From an uncultured bacterium (lineage in GTDB: Bacteria > Bacteroidota > Bacteroidia > Bacteroidales > Bacteroidaceae): a stretch of 64,000 nt of DNA. The notes under the pieces are model-generated. The model ran no database searches and was not told the origin of the DNA. It saw only the letters and a list, made by a program, of their open reading frames with translations. Below are positions 9,334 through 18,100 of the stretch, piece after piece; the first letter of the stretch is position 1, and each line of letters opens with the position of its first letter. The position numbers and the translations under genes were made by a program. The stretch is taken from contig CAJMQU010000007.1 of assembly GCA_905215555.1 (NCBI GenBank), positions 66,988 through 130,987 of the forward strand, given 5' to 3'.

Positions 9334-11079
9334 TCATACCTCTTCGCACACCCTCATCTCCATACCTTTATATACCACTACAATCTTATGTAGACGGGTG
9401 TTGCCGACGGCACGTTTCACCGTATCGGTATCTGCATAACGGTTGGCCTGCTCAACGGCTTCCCGACGCAGTTCTTCCACCCGGCTCTCAGGATCTTTGT
9501 ATTTGGCATACTTCAGTTCGATGATATAACTGTGCACCATGTCCGGAAAGATATCCAGCAACGGGCATAGGAAGATGTCTACATATCCCGCCTGTGTATC
9601 TTGTTCGGAGATTGGGCGGTAGAAGCGGTTCTGCGCTGTCATTGCCAACGTGAAACCGTGTACAAAGAACTCTCCTTTCTGTTTGTCACGCTGTGATGCA
9701 TAACGCTTCAGGCAGTCGGCAATGTAATCAAAATAAACGAGCCACTCACCCCTGTAAGCAAGAGCACTGGATAACTCGCTTCTCTCGTAATTACTGAAGT
9801 TTAAGTCAGCTTCATTGTAAGTGTTTAGCAAATAAGTATAGAGTTGTTCGCGAACCACTTGATTGGGAATAGTAAGTTTCGTCTTACCTTCATGCGTACC
9901 ACTGACAGTGAGCATACCAAAATAATAAAGCAAACTTATGAAATTGTCGGGGTCGACAATACTAACGGCAGGAACCCCCCTCTTCAGTTCTCCGGCAATG
10001 TATCCTTGGCTCACTAAAGTCTGAATGATAGAGGCATCATGAGAGAATTCCTTATCTTTGCGGATGAGCATACGCAGCTTCTCGTAATCAATGCGGATGT
10101 TGTCTTCTATCATGTCACGAGGCACCTTACCATACAAAATATAATTCTTTACGAAATAAAGTACCATGTTGGAGTTATACATCGTGGTTGTATCGTAACT
10201 CTCGGGAGCGAAGCAGTAATTATCATACCACGGCTTCATAATCTCAATGATTTCATCAATGCTATGGTTGAAGTGGCAAGTGGTGGAATAATACGCCAAC
10301 ATCTGACGAACCTCGTCTTCGGTGAAGCCCATCATTTCATTAAACTCGGATGAGAGCGAATAGTTAGTTCCAATGTTGAAGCCACTGGTCAGGTCGTCCA
10401 TCGTCACGGGACTGACGCCGGTGATGAAACAACGCTCAATGGATGAATCCGTCCCCGATTTCACGGTATTAAAGAAAGCCCGCAGATAGCCGGTCTTATG
10501 TGTCTCGTCAGTATAATGATTCAGACTGTTAGCATCAGAAAGTATAGTATTGGTGAAATGGTCATACTCATCAATAAAGAGATAAATTTTTTGGTTAACA
10601 CGCGCACATTCCTGATAGAGGAAATCCAACTGAGCCACTGCGCCTTCTTTAGTACGTAAGCCTTCTAACGTATCTTGCGGTAAATAGTCGGCGTACGTTT
10701 TGCAGAAATTCTCAAAGGAGGTAGTGCAATGGTCGTCCAAGCCCTTGCGATAGTTGTGCAGTTCGGCACTTACTAATGAGAAGTTAAGTTTCAGTACCAA
10801 ATAGCTGTTGCGGTCTTTGGTGGGATGCTGTCCTATATACAAATCACCAAAGAGAGCATCGAACTTATCTTTCGCATTCACATCATAATAGTGTTGCAGC
10901 ATATTCAAGGTTAAACTCTTGCCGAAGCGACGGGGACGGTTAAAAAAGAAGAAGCGATCCGAACGCTCTATCAGTGGGATGAAAGAGGTCTTGTCCACGT
11001 AATAATAATCATCACGACGAATAACCGCGAAGTTCATCATGGCATAAGGCAATAATTTGCTATCTGATACGTGCTCCAT
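9334..11079 (-). CDS. AAA-ATPase-like / PD-(D/E)XK nuclease-like protein
   Basis: A 581-residue protein of the AAA-ATPase_like (PF09820-type) plus PDDEXK_9 family common in Bacteroides. The Walker A is in 'FNRPRRFGKSLTLNML' near residue 50 and the Walker B is 'IYLFIDEYDHF' near residue 165. The C-terminal region carries a nuclease-like core ('GYVDIFLCP' ... 'YIIELKYAK'), matching the D...E-x-K pattern. The family is multi-copy and linked to mobile or defence regions; its cellular role is unknown. No signal peptide is present, so it is cytoplasmic. A -7 box lies 42 nt upstream. Its position between a PUL and the RHS block fits an accessory insertion. Confidence 0.85.
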   Translation of the reverse strand: MEHVSDSKLLPYAMMNFAVIRRDDYYYVDKTSFIPLIERSDRFFFFNRPRRFGKSLTLNMLQHYYDVNAKDKFDALFGDLYIGQHPTKDRNSYLVLKLNFSLVSAELHNYRKGLDDHCTTSFENFCKTYADYLPQDTLEGLRTKEGAVAQLDFLYQECARVNQKIYLFIDEYDHFTNTILSDANSLNHYTDETHKTGYLRAFFNTVKSGTDSSIERCFITGVSPVTMDDLTSGFNIGTNYSLSSEFNEMMGFTEDEVRQMLAYYSTTCHFNHSIDEIIEIMKPWYDNYCFAPESYDTTTMYNSNMVLYFVKNYILYGKVPRDMIEDNIRIDYEKLRMLIRKDKEFSHDASIIQTLVSQGYIAGELKRGVPAVSIVDPDNFISLLYYFGMLTVSGTHEGKTKLTIPNQVVREQLYTYLLNTYNEADLNFSNYERSELSSALAYRGEWLVYFDYIADCLKRYASQRDKQKGEFFVHGFTLAMTAQNRFYRPISEQDTQAGYVDIFLCPLLDIFPDMVHSYIIELKYAKYKDPESRVEELRREAVEQANRYADTDTVKRAVGNTRLHKIVVVYKGMEMRVCEEV

Positions 11080-11120
11080 AATTTACGCCTTTAAAGAATA
11101 AATATTCTATGATGCAGATA

Positions 11121-11128
11121 CAAAGATA
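11121..11128 (-). promoter_or_regulatory. -7 box for the AAA-ATPase gene
   Basis: On the minus strand TATCTTTG matches TAnnTTTG about 42 nt before the ATG at 11079. A CTTG about 20 nt further upstream may serve as -33. Confidence 0.5.
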
Positions 11129-11260
11129 AACTTTCCGCGACAGCTTGACAAGGCAACTACGTATTTTATAGCAAATTATTGTTTTAGTTCCATTTTCCGG
11201 ATGGGATGCAGAGGAGAAGAGTTTATATTTTCAAGCAGATAGAGAATTCGGATATGAGAA

Positions 11261-11284
11261 CAGCCGGATAAATATATCCGGCTG
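11261..11284 (-). terminator. Shared hairpin, copy a (CAGCCGGATA/TATCCGGCTG)
   Basis: A perfect 10-bp stem with a 4-nt loop, 29 nt downstream of the 75-codon gene. It is the last of four near-identical hairpins, each following a candidate immunity gene. The following minus-strand sequence is only mildly T-rich, so termination is likely but not certain. Confidence 0.6.
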
Positions 11285-11313
11285 AACGGGAAAACGAGAT
11301 AAAAGTCAAGCTC

Positions 11314-11541
11314 CTAATCAAATAAAGAACGTGCCCATTCAATAGGACGGCCTATAAAATTATCATAACCTACCATATGATTATTCGATGCTACCACCAC
11401 AAATATCCATACTAAAATAGCAACAATAGCAAACCATACTCCTATCTTAAACATCCAACCTTCAGACTCTTCATACTCTTTCCGATTCCTTTTAGGTAAA
11501 TGAGTATTCTTGGTTATCCACTTTTTCTTTCTTTTCCCCAT
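11314..11541 (-). CDS. Small single-span membrane protein, candidate RHS immunity protein
   Basis: A 75-residue protein of no recognised family. A strongly basic N-terminus (MGKRKKKW...) precedes one hydrophobic span at about residues 31-52 and a short acidic tail ending SLFD. It is the intact member of a local family; a frameshifted copy lies at 13530-13752 and a 5' fragment at 12440-12516. It is preceded by a 22-residue toxin-tail remnant (11554-11622) and followed by shared hairpin a. That arrangement suggests it neutralised a displaced RHS toxin tip. The function is inferred only from position and duplication. Confidence 0.55.
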   Translation of the reverse strand: MGKRKKKWITKNTHLPKRNRKEYEESEGWMFKIGVWFAIVAILVWIFVVVASNNHMVGYDNFIGRPIEWARSLFD

Positions 11542-11553
11542 ACTTAATAATTA

Positions 11554-11622
11554 CTAGTGTTGTCTAAATTCTGGTAATACTCTTCTATTGGTTCCTGCTG
11601 TTTGAAATGCTTCAGGATTCAT
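11554..11622 (-). pseudogene. Remnant of an RHS toxin C-terminal tail
   Basis: A 22-codon open frame ends NRRVLPEFRQH-stop, 12 nt upstream of the 75-codon gene. The segment at 13765-13833 encodes almost the same peptide (19 of 22 identical), also just before a copy of the 75-codon gene. Conservation at protein level and the fixed position before the immunity candidate suggest the last residues of a lost toxin domain. It is cut off by hairpin b immediately upstream. Confidence 0.5.
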
Positions 11623-11631
11623 AAAAAGAAG

Positions 11632-11655
11632 CAGCCGGATAAACAGATCCGGCTG
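11632..11655 (-). terminator. Shared hairpin, copy b
   Basis: A 9-bp stem CAGCCGGAT/ATCCGGCTG with a 6-nt loop, 11 nt after the RDD gene stop. On the minus strand it is followed by CTTCTTTTTATG, a reasonable T-tract. Confidence 0.65.
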
Positions 11656-11666
11656 AACGGAGATAT

Positions 11667-12167
11667 TTATTGATATAAAAGTCCCTGTAATCCAAATGAA
11701 GAAGCGCGAAAGTAGTAAAAGAATTCAAATAATATTAATCCTATTAAAGCATATCCAATAGCTAAAATGGACTGAGATAACTTAGGACTCGGCAAGGCTT
11801 TATTATATAGAATAACTTTAGTATGGGAAGCATAATCTCCTATACGAAGTCCATTTGAACTATAATACATAGCAATACATTCTATAAAAGTCAGAAAATA
11901 GAATAGATTCCGAAATACACATTTTAAAGGATTAGCTATTTGTCCAGTATTAGCATCAACAACTTGAATACCTACAATACGCCTTCCAACACTTGCTCCC
12001 CCAAAACAATCTTTACAAAAAAGAGTAAACCACGCAAAAATAGCAATCATTGGAGTTATTACCCTTATATTGCAAAAAAGTAAGATTCCATTTACCAAAA
12101 CAGCTAATAAGGCAGCAATAGCAACATCAATATAAAATGCCATCAACCTTTTTAATTTCATATTCAT
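11667..12167 (-). CDS. RDD-family membrane protein, candidate immunity protein
   Basis: A 166-residue protein with an RDD-like domain: Arg in the first span (KRLMAFYIDVAIAALLAVLV), 'FCKDCFGGASVGRRIVGIQV' and 'RNLFYFLTFIECIAMYYSSN' followed by RIGDYASHTKV. Three to four membrane spans are visible. It is paralogous to the 164-residue protein at 12602, with clear conservation of the 'LFCKDCFGG...GRRI(V/L)G' block. It follows an orphan RHS fragment and precedes shared hairpin b. RDD proteins have diverse, mostly unknown roles; an immunity role here is inference from the RHS-tip context. Confidence 0.65.
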   Translation of the reverse strand: MNMKLKRLMAFYIDVAIAALLAVLVNGILLFCNIRVITPMIAIFAWFTLFCKDCFGGASVGRRIVGIQVVDANTGQIANPLKCVFRNLFYFLTFIECIAMYYSSNGLRIGDYASHTKVILYNKALPSPKLSQSILAIGYALIGLILFEFFYYFRASSFGLQGLLYQ

Positions 12168-12186
12168 ATCTTATCATTTAAACAAG

Positions 12187-12417
12187 TTAACAAAAATCTT
12201 TCGTCAAATTCCCATTCGTATCATGAGTATATTCAGTAGTCACCTTGGCACCATCCCTGAACTCAAAGCCATTGTTACAAGTAGAAGTCGGAACTGCGTC
12301 ATTCACAGCTTTTAGCTGGTTGCCGTTCAAAGTCAAGGCAAGATTATCAATCAAACCATAAGACGAAGCACCTTTCAACTTCATTAGGAATTTTCTCAAT
12401 AACATGCGATGTTCCAT
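12187..12417 (-). pseudogene. Orphan RHS-repeat fragment
   Basis: About 60 codons match the YD-repeat region of the full RHS gene at 15138-19235. Both contain 'ASSYGLIDNLALTLNG', 'NQLKAVNDAV' and 'DTNGNLTKD'. At DNA level about 185 bp (roughly 12199-12382) are close to 16320-16503. The fragment has no core, no start context and ends abruptly (KDFC-stop), so it is a non-functional remnant left by recombination. It lies 19 nt before the RDD gene at 11667. Confidence 0.8.
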
Positions 12418-12439
12418 TTGTCACATTTTCCTTGCTTTC

Positions 12440-12516
12440 TTTTATATCTTGTTCTCTTCTTCTCTTTCTCCTTTAGATGAGTATTCTTGGTTGCCCATTT
12501 CTTCTTTTTTCTTCAT
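12440..12516 (-). pseudogene. 5' fragment of the 75-codon immunity-like gene
   Basis: The frame reads KKWATKNTHLKEKEKK, matching the basic N-terminus of the 11314-11541 protein (KKWITKNTHLPKRNRK). The start region is shortened by about 2 nt relative to the intact copy, so the ATG at 12516 is out of frame. The gene is cut off before the membrane span and runs into the orphan RHS fragment. Confidence 0.55.
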
Positions 12517-12554
12517 TATATTTATCAAATCCGATAGTATTCGTATACGCAGAA

Positions 12555-12578
12555 CAGCCGGATAAATATATCCGGCTG
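12555..12578 (-). terminator. Shared hairpin, copy c
   Basis: A perfect 10-bp stem CAGCCGGATA/TATCCGGCTG with an AATA loop, identical to copy a. It lies 23 nt after the stop of the RDD gene at 12602. The T-tract is poor. Confidence 0.6.
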
Positions 12579-12601
12579 AACGGGTGAACGAAAAGCAATT
12601 T

Positions 12602-13096
12602 CTACCGATATAAAAGCCCCCATAAACCCAATGAAAGAGCATAATGCGCTAATAACATATTTACAAAAACTATACTAGCAAATACGCATATTATCGCCAG
12701 CAATGCCTCAATCCACCGAACTTCATACAAATTATTATCACATTTTTTCACCTTTGAATGAACTACATAATCTCCTATTCGTCGCCCTTTGGAATGATAA
12801 AACATCGCAATTACATCAATTATACCAAGCATATAAAATAAGTTTCTCGCAACGCATTTAAAAGGATGAACTACCTGACCGTTTTCGCTATCAACAACTT
12901 GATAACCTAAGATACGTTTGCCAATACTTCTTCCGCCAAAGCAATCTTTACAGAACAATGCCCCCCAAACCAACCAAGGCAACATGAAATTCTGCATATC
13001 AATTTTCAAAAGGGCAATACATACCGCAATTGGTATGAAAAAGACAACAGACATAAAAGCATCTATCCAAAATGCCCAAAATCTTCGTAATTCCAT
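12602..13096 (-). CDS. RDD-family membrane protein, candidate immunity protein (paralogue)
   Basis: A 164-residue RDD-like protein with membrane spans at about residues 10-30, 38-50, 95-105 and 130-150. It has the conserved 'LFCKDCFGGRSIGKRILGYQ' and 'GRRIGDYVVHSKVKKC' motifs. It begins 5 nt after the end of a frameshifted RHS-tip remnant (13102-13529) and is followed by hairpin c, forming a tip-immunity-terminator unit. The paralogue at 11667 has the same arrangement. A direct immunity role is inferred, not shown. Confidence 0.65.
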   Translation of the reverse strand: MELRRFWAFWIDAFMSVVFFIPIAVCIALLKIDMQNFMLPWLVWGALFCKDCFGGRSIGKRILGYQVVDSENGQVVHPFKCVARNLFYMLGIIDVIAMFYHSKGRRIGDYVVHSKVKKCDNNLYEVRWIEALLAIICVFASIVFVNMLLAHYALSLGLWGLLYR

Positions 13097-13101
13097 TTTA
13101 T

Positions 13102-13529
13102 CTATTTAAATAGTTCAACAACAAATTCTAAAAATTCCTCAAGGTTAACTTTTAAATCGACTCCAACCCCCAAAGCAGCGGATGCTCCAACAGTATAACC
13201 AACTTCACCTTTTGTTTCATTATCAACTTCTTCATAATACTGACCTGTAGAATCATAAATTGTGGTTTCGTCACACCCAGCGGTAAAACCTAAAAAATGA
13301 ACAGAAGCTCCTTTCTCTTTAGCACTATGTTTATTATCGATATCATACGCCTCTTCATGAAATTCCACTCCAGCAACGCAACATCAAGACCAACACCTTG
13401 AGTCAACCTAAGACCTTTATTTCCGAGTTTTACACTTCCTGCATCAATATTAGCACCCACTACCATTCCCGAAATATTAGCTTTAGCAGCAATTCTAAAT
13501 CCAACACTGACACAACCTCGAACGGAACA
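13102..13529 (-). pseudogene. Frameshifted RHS toxin-tip remnant
   Basis: Two reading frames join near 13370. The upstream frame reads VGFRIAAKANISGMVVGANI ... GLRLTQGVGLDVA. The downstream frame continues VEFHEEAYDIDNKHSAKEKG ... ALGVGVDLKVNLEEFLEFVV and ends at 13102. The alternating Gly/Val/Ala beta-type repeats look like the distal part of an RHS or polymorphic-toxin tip. The single frameshift and lack of an RHS core mark it as dead. It directly precedes the RDD gene, its likely former partner. Confidence 0.6.
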
Positions 13530-13752
13530 TCATTTTAAAGACCTTATCCATTCAAGAGGAATACTAAGAAAGTGATCATAACCAACAATATGATTATTCG
13601 ATGCCACTACAATAAATATAAATAACATGGCGGCAGCAAGGATAATCCATATCGCTATCTTAAGCATCCTATCCTCAGGTTCTCCTTCCTTTTTTTTCTC
13701 CTTTTTAAGATGGGGTATTCTTGGTTGTCCACTTTTTCTTTCTTTTCCCCAT
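13530..13752 (-). pseudogene. Frameshifted copy of the 75-codon immunity-like gene
   Basis: It starts MGKRKKKWTTKNTPS-stop. If one C is removed from the CCCC run after AAGAATA, the frame reads THLKKEKKKEGEPEDR and continues through a membrane span to ASNNHIVGYDHFLSIPLEWI. That is collinear with the intact 11314-11541 protein (ASNNHMVGYDNFIGRPIEWA). One extra base therefore explains the break. A sequencing error is possible, but the surrounding decay favours a real pseudogene. Confidence 0.75.
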
Positions 13753-13764
13753 ACTTAATAATTA

Positions 13765-13833
13765 TTAGTGTTGTCTGAATTCTGGTAATACTCTTCTATT
13801 AGTTTCTGCCGTTTGAAACGCTTTAGGACTCAT
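13765..13833 (-). pseudogene. Remnant of an RHS toxin C-terminal tail (second copy)
   Basis: It encodes a 22-residue peptide ending NRRVLPEFRQH, nearly the same as 11554-11622. It is again placed 12 nt upstream of the 75-codon family gene and immediately downstream of a shared hairpin (copy d). Confidence 0.5.
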
Positions 13834-13842
13834 AAGAAGAGA

Positions 13843-13866
13843 CAGCCGGATAAATGTATCCGGCTG
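13843..13866 (-). terminator. Shared hairpin, copy d
   Basis: A 10-bp stem CAGCCGGATA/TATCCGGCTG with an AATG loop, 13 nt after the stop of the 95-codon gene. It closes the transcription unit of the intact RHS system. Confidence 0.65.
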
Positions 13867-13879
13867 AATAGAGCTACCA

Positions 13880-14167
13880 TTATCTTAGTTTTTTCAAATG
13901 ATATCCAAAATATAGAATCATAAATGCTAAATATAAAATTCCTCCCTTTAGATACCACATAACAGTATCAAGTTCATCTTTTCGTGAAGAATAAGTATAA
14001 TATAAATTCCCTTGATCAAAATTTTCATCAATATTATATTTATACTCAATCATACAATTAAGTAAGAAAAGAGAATCAAAGACCAATAGTATAAGAGAAA
14101 TTATTACTATTATCACAAAAAAAAGCTTTCTGTTTGGCATATTCTTAATATAATTTATATTCCTCAT
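13880..14167 (-). CDS. Small two-span membrane protein, candidate immunity protein
   Basis: A 95-residue protein of unknown family with hydrophobic spans at about residues 14-37 and 70-90. It overlaps the end of the 326-codon gene by 23 nt, implying translational coupling, and is followed by hairpin d. As the last gene before a terminator in the live RHS unit, it may help neutralise or localise the RHS effector. Confidence 0.55.
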   Translation of the reverse strand: MRNINYIKNMPNRKLFFVIIVIISLILLVFDSLFLLNCMIEYKYNIDENFDQGNLYYTYSSRKDELDTVMWYLKGGILYLAFMILYFGYHLKKLR

Positions 14168-15125
14168 TTAATCTTTGGATATCAATTCTTTCAACTTGAC
14201 CATCCTTTTTTTTATTTTGATAATACAATTTTGTATCAATATTACTTGGTGAACTTGAATTCAAATCTAATTTTCCATCAGTACCAATTTTTACAGCTTC
14301 TACACTCTTTGTTGTACAATTGTTATCCCACAGATCATAGGTATCTATTACTTTAGCATTATCTGTATTCTCATATTTACCTTCAGAAGGTTTTACATCA
14401 GACGAATTAAACATCTCATTAAAATGAGCATCAATCTTTTCATCATTACCATTTGTTATTTCATAGGTACGTGCTTCCTTACCCATTACCTCATTTTTAA
14501 TATAATTATCAAAATGAGATAGAACATAAACTATCATACAACACAAAATTATCATAAGAACTACAGTTCCTAAAACATATTTGTTTCGATTCATTTTTTC
14601 ATAAAGTGCACTATGTATAAAAGCATTATATTTGTAACACATAAAGTTTGCTACTCCTGTAAGTATCCGTTCTATAAAGGGAGCCTTCAATAAATAAGTA
14701 ATAAAAACATATAGAGAAAAAACGAATGCTTGCAACGCGACATAATAAGTTCCCCATAGAAGCGCAAGTTCATATCCATAAAAATCATCATAACATTTGG
14801 CAATTCCACTATATTGAAAAAAAGAAAAATGTGAAAGAGGATTATGCATATTTAGCCAAAAAGAAATTAAAACTCCTATGATATAAACTATCAACCAAAC
14901 CAGCCAACGCTGAAACCGCAGGATAAAAATTGCGGCAAGCATCGTTACCAAGAATTGAGCAGTATAACCTGTAAAAAGAAAAAAAGTTTCTTCTCCTTTC
15001 ATTAGTAAACCAACAAATGTTACAGGATTTAGCATGTTTCCAACAGTATACAAGCTGCAATGTATATGAATCAAAGATATACATATAGTCAACAGCATAC
15101 CATACACAAATTTCAGTTTTCTCAT
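14145..15125 (-). CDS. Polytopic membrane protein downstream of RHS effector, candidate immunity protein
   Basis: A 326-residue protein of no recognised family. About six hydrophobic spans fill residues 1-210, followed by a soluble C-terminal region of about 110 residues containing 'DLWDNNCTTKSVEAVK'. It starts 12 nt after the RHS-lipase stop, the normal immunity-gene position. A membrane immunity protein fits an effector predicted to attack lipids. Alternatively it could help export the effector. Confidence 0.6.
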   Translation of the reverse strand: MRKLKFVYGMLLTICISLIHIHCSLYTVGNMLNPVTFVGLLMKGEETFFLFTGYTAQFLVTMLAAIFILRFQRWLVWLIVYIIGVLISFWLNMHNPLSHFSFFQYSGIAKCYDDFYGYELALLWGTYYVALQAFVFSLYVFITYLLKAPFIERILTGVANFMCYKYNAFIHSALYEKMNRNKYVLGTVVLMIILCCMIVYVLSHFDNYIKNEVMGKEARTYEITNGNDEKIDAHFNEMFNSSDVKPSEGKYENTDNAKVIDTYDLWDNNCTTKSVEAVKIGTDGKLDLNSSSPSNIDTKLYYQNKKKDGQVERIDIQRLNEEYKLY

Positions 15126-15137
15126 TGTTTTTATTTT

Positions 15138-18100
15138 CTAATATCTCACAAAATTACCATTTACATATTTATAATTCCCGGGAGGAAGAGAGTTGATGTA
15201 ATCAAAAAAGTCCGTTATAGAGTGTCCCTTATCATCACTCGTCTCCATTTGTTGGGCTCCTTTTATAGCCGCATTACCAGCATATACATCTTTCTTATGT
15301 GAGTATTGATATGTATCCACACCTTCTACCGCTTTCTGAGAATAAGGTTGATATGGAGCGAAATCATATTCAGAAAGACTTATTCCATTACATTCTTCAG
15401 GATGATTCTTTATATACTCTACCAAAGCTTGTAAAAAACCTTTCGCATAAGCTCCCCCCATACTATGAGATATAACTTTTATGGATTCCGTTATATTGCC
15501 ATTATCATCACGTGCTAATTGTGAAATAATTTTCTTCGCATCTCTCAAACCTGAAATATATCCAACATCGTACCTGTTTTTACTCCCCATATTCATACTA
15601 AATCCCAAAGGCCCTCCTAAAGAACCATCATAGTACCGAGCATTCCAATCCCCAAAATGAGCCATTACAGCGGTATTAAAATTAACAGGTTTATTCTTCA
15701 TCTTCCAATAAGTCGGACTTGCACCTTCGGATCCAGTGTGAAAACCATTAATAAATATCACAAGCTTTCCTTGATAATCAAACGCATTACTAGGATTATC
15801 CATACAATACACATACGGACTCACTCCATAAAATTTCTCCGCCAACGGATCCACCGTATGCCACCTTCCCAACGTCGGGTCATACATTCTCGCCCCATAA
15901 TCATACCAGTTCAACCCCTTCTTCGCATCCAGTTCCTTACCGTTATACTTATAAGGTTGTACATTACCGGTACTTGCAAATACACCTCCGAAAGGATAAT
16001 AATGGCTCGTTTCTTCTACCTTCCCGGATGAATCTACTACCACGCGATTGTTTCCCTGATAATCCTGCAAAAAATAATGATACTTCTTGTCGTTCAAAGA
16101 AACATAACCGTAGCCCGTCAGAAGCAACTTGGCAACACCATTTTCATAGACCACATTGCCCAAATAATCGGTAGTTGTGGTTGCGCTACCTATCTTATGT
16201 ACAGTTCTGAGTTTCGTACCGTCAGCACCATAAGTATAGGTAATAGTACTGCCATCGGAAAAACTTACTATACTTGGCAAATTTAGCATATTATATTGAA
16301 TAGAAATAATATTTTTATTCAAATCTTTCGTTAAATTCCCATTCGTATCATAAGTATATTCAGTAGCCACTTTAGCACCATCCTTAAACTCGAAACCGTT
16401 GTTGTAGACAGAAGTCGTAACTGCGTCATTCACAGCTTTTAGCTGGTTGCCGTTCAAAGTCAGGGCAAGATTATCAATCAAACCATAAGACGAAGCACCT
16501 GTCTGCCCATAACGCTTCAAACCCAGGATATTTCCATTCTTGTCATAACCGGTCACTTGCTCCGTGAAACGGTTCGGGTTGGCATTGATAGCTGTTCCTT
16601 GTCCATACGCAGCACTCAGCAATCGGTTCAATCCGTCATAAGTATATTTGTATCCATGTGTCACACCATCACCACATTTCCATGTCATACTACTCAAATC
16701 GCCATTGTAGCAGAGAGTACCGTTTCCATCAGTATAATACAAACTTTGGCTGAAAGAAGAATTATGAATCTCTGTAAGCCAACTACGAATATTATAACTA
16801 TTAGTCGTGCTCAACGTATCATTTCCACGCTTGCGACACAAACGATGCAAGCGTCCCAGATCATCATAATCAAACAAGAAATCAGTAGTAGAACCGTCAA
16901 AAATATGTTGTTCATCAATTAATCGCCCCATATGGTCATAAACATATTTCTTTTCAAAAGGAGATATACCTGTTTGTTCCAAACAACCGGAGGTAACGGC
17001 ACCAGAAAAGTTATAGGCCTGATGCTGTACGGAAGTACGTCCCAAACAAGAGCTACGCGTCTGAATGGGACGACCGTAATAGTCATAATAAAAACAGGTA
17101 AATACCCATCCATCGCTGCTGCCCAGTTCACGAACCAAGCTTCCCGTTTCCCTTCCTTTATGTACAATCCTATCTGAGTCACTACCAAAACGGACAGGAT
17201 AACCAGACTTTACCACATAGCCAAGTGAAGCAGGAAATATCTTCGAACTACATTGTTTGTAACGGTAATCATCATAATAACGCACTTCTTGGGGCGTGAA
17301 CTTGTTCAACGTTAAGAAGGAAGAAGGAAGTGAATAGCCATAATAATCAGTAGTCTTGCCTGTAAAAGTAGCAATCGCATTCAGCCTGTTGACAGTTTCA
17401 ACAGAAACACTCGCAGCATAGATTCCACTTATCGCCAGATTACCATAAATATCTGATAAGGTACAAAGCCACTCACTACGTTTTGCCTGTTCGCTGTCGC
17501 GACTGAACACCAATCGGTCGGCAGCATCATAAATATAACTGTTCCAGCCTGTGCCGGGAAGTTTCTTCCCCGTACAGCGGTTGCGATAGTCGTAACGATA
17601 CTGGTAGGCATACAGCTCCAATGCGGTAACGGGATCGTTGATATAGTGTGCCGACGCTTCGGGAGAGAGCACAAAGCAAAGGTTACCATAATCATCGTAC
17701 ACATAATAAGTATCAGACGATGCAGACGTTGTAGCAATGGAGGAAAGGAAATGACGTTCCAATACCTTACGCCCTTCCTTATCAGTAAATACCTCACCCC
17801 GATTACCATCTTCATCAGTAGTCCGCGTCACATCCAGCAGGTTCGGAAAATAAACTCCCTTACATAGCAGTACAGGATTCTCCCGGGTACCGCCAACTGT
17901 AAAAAACAGACAATTATCAGCAGTCTGATTGAATCGGTAGGCAGACTGCACGGCATGCCCACCCACTTGCCAGGCTTCGCCAGGTCCATAACGTTCTATG
18001 ATGCGCTCCAAAGGAGAATCTTCATAAACCATGCGATTATAAGCGTAACGGTCATTGTATTGAGTAGCCGAAATGCTCTCCAAAGAATTGGTAGAAGTAT

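Noticed and set aside
12442..12642. 66-codon minus-strand open frame overlapping the RDD gene
   Set aside because: It passes through hairpin c and a degenerate copy of the 75-codon gene in another frame; not a real coding sequence.
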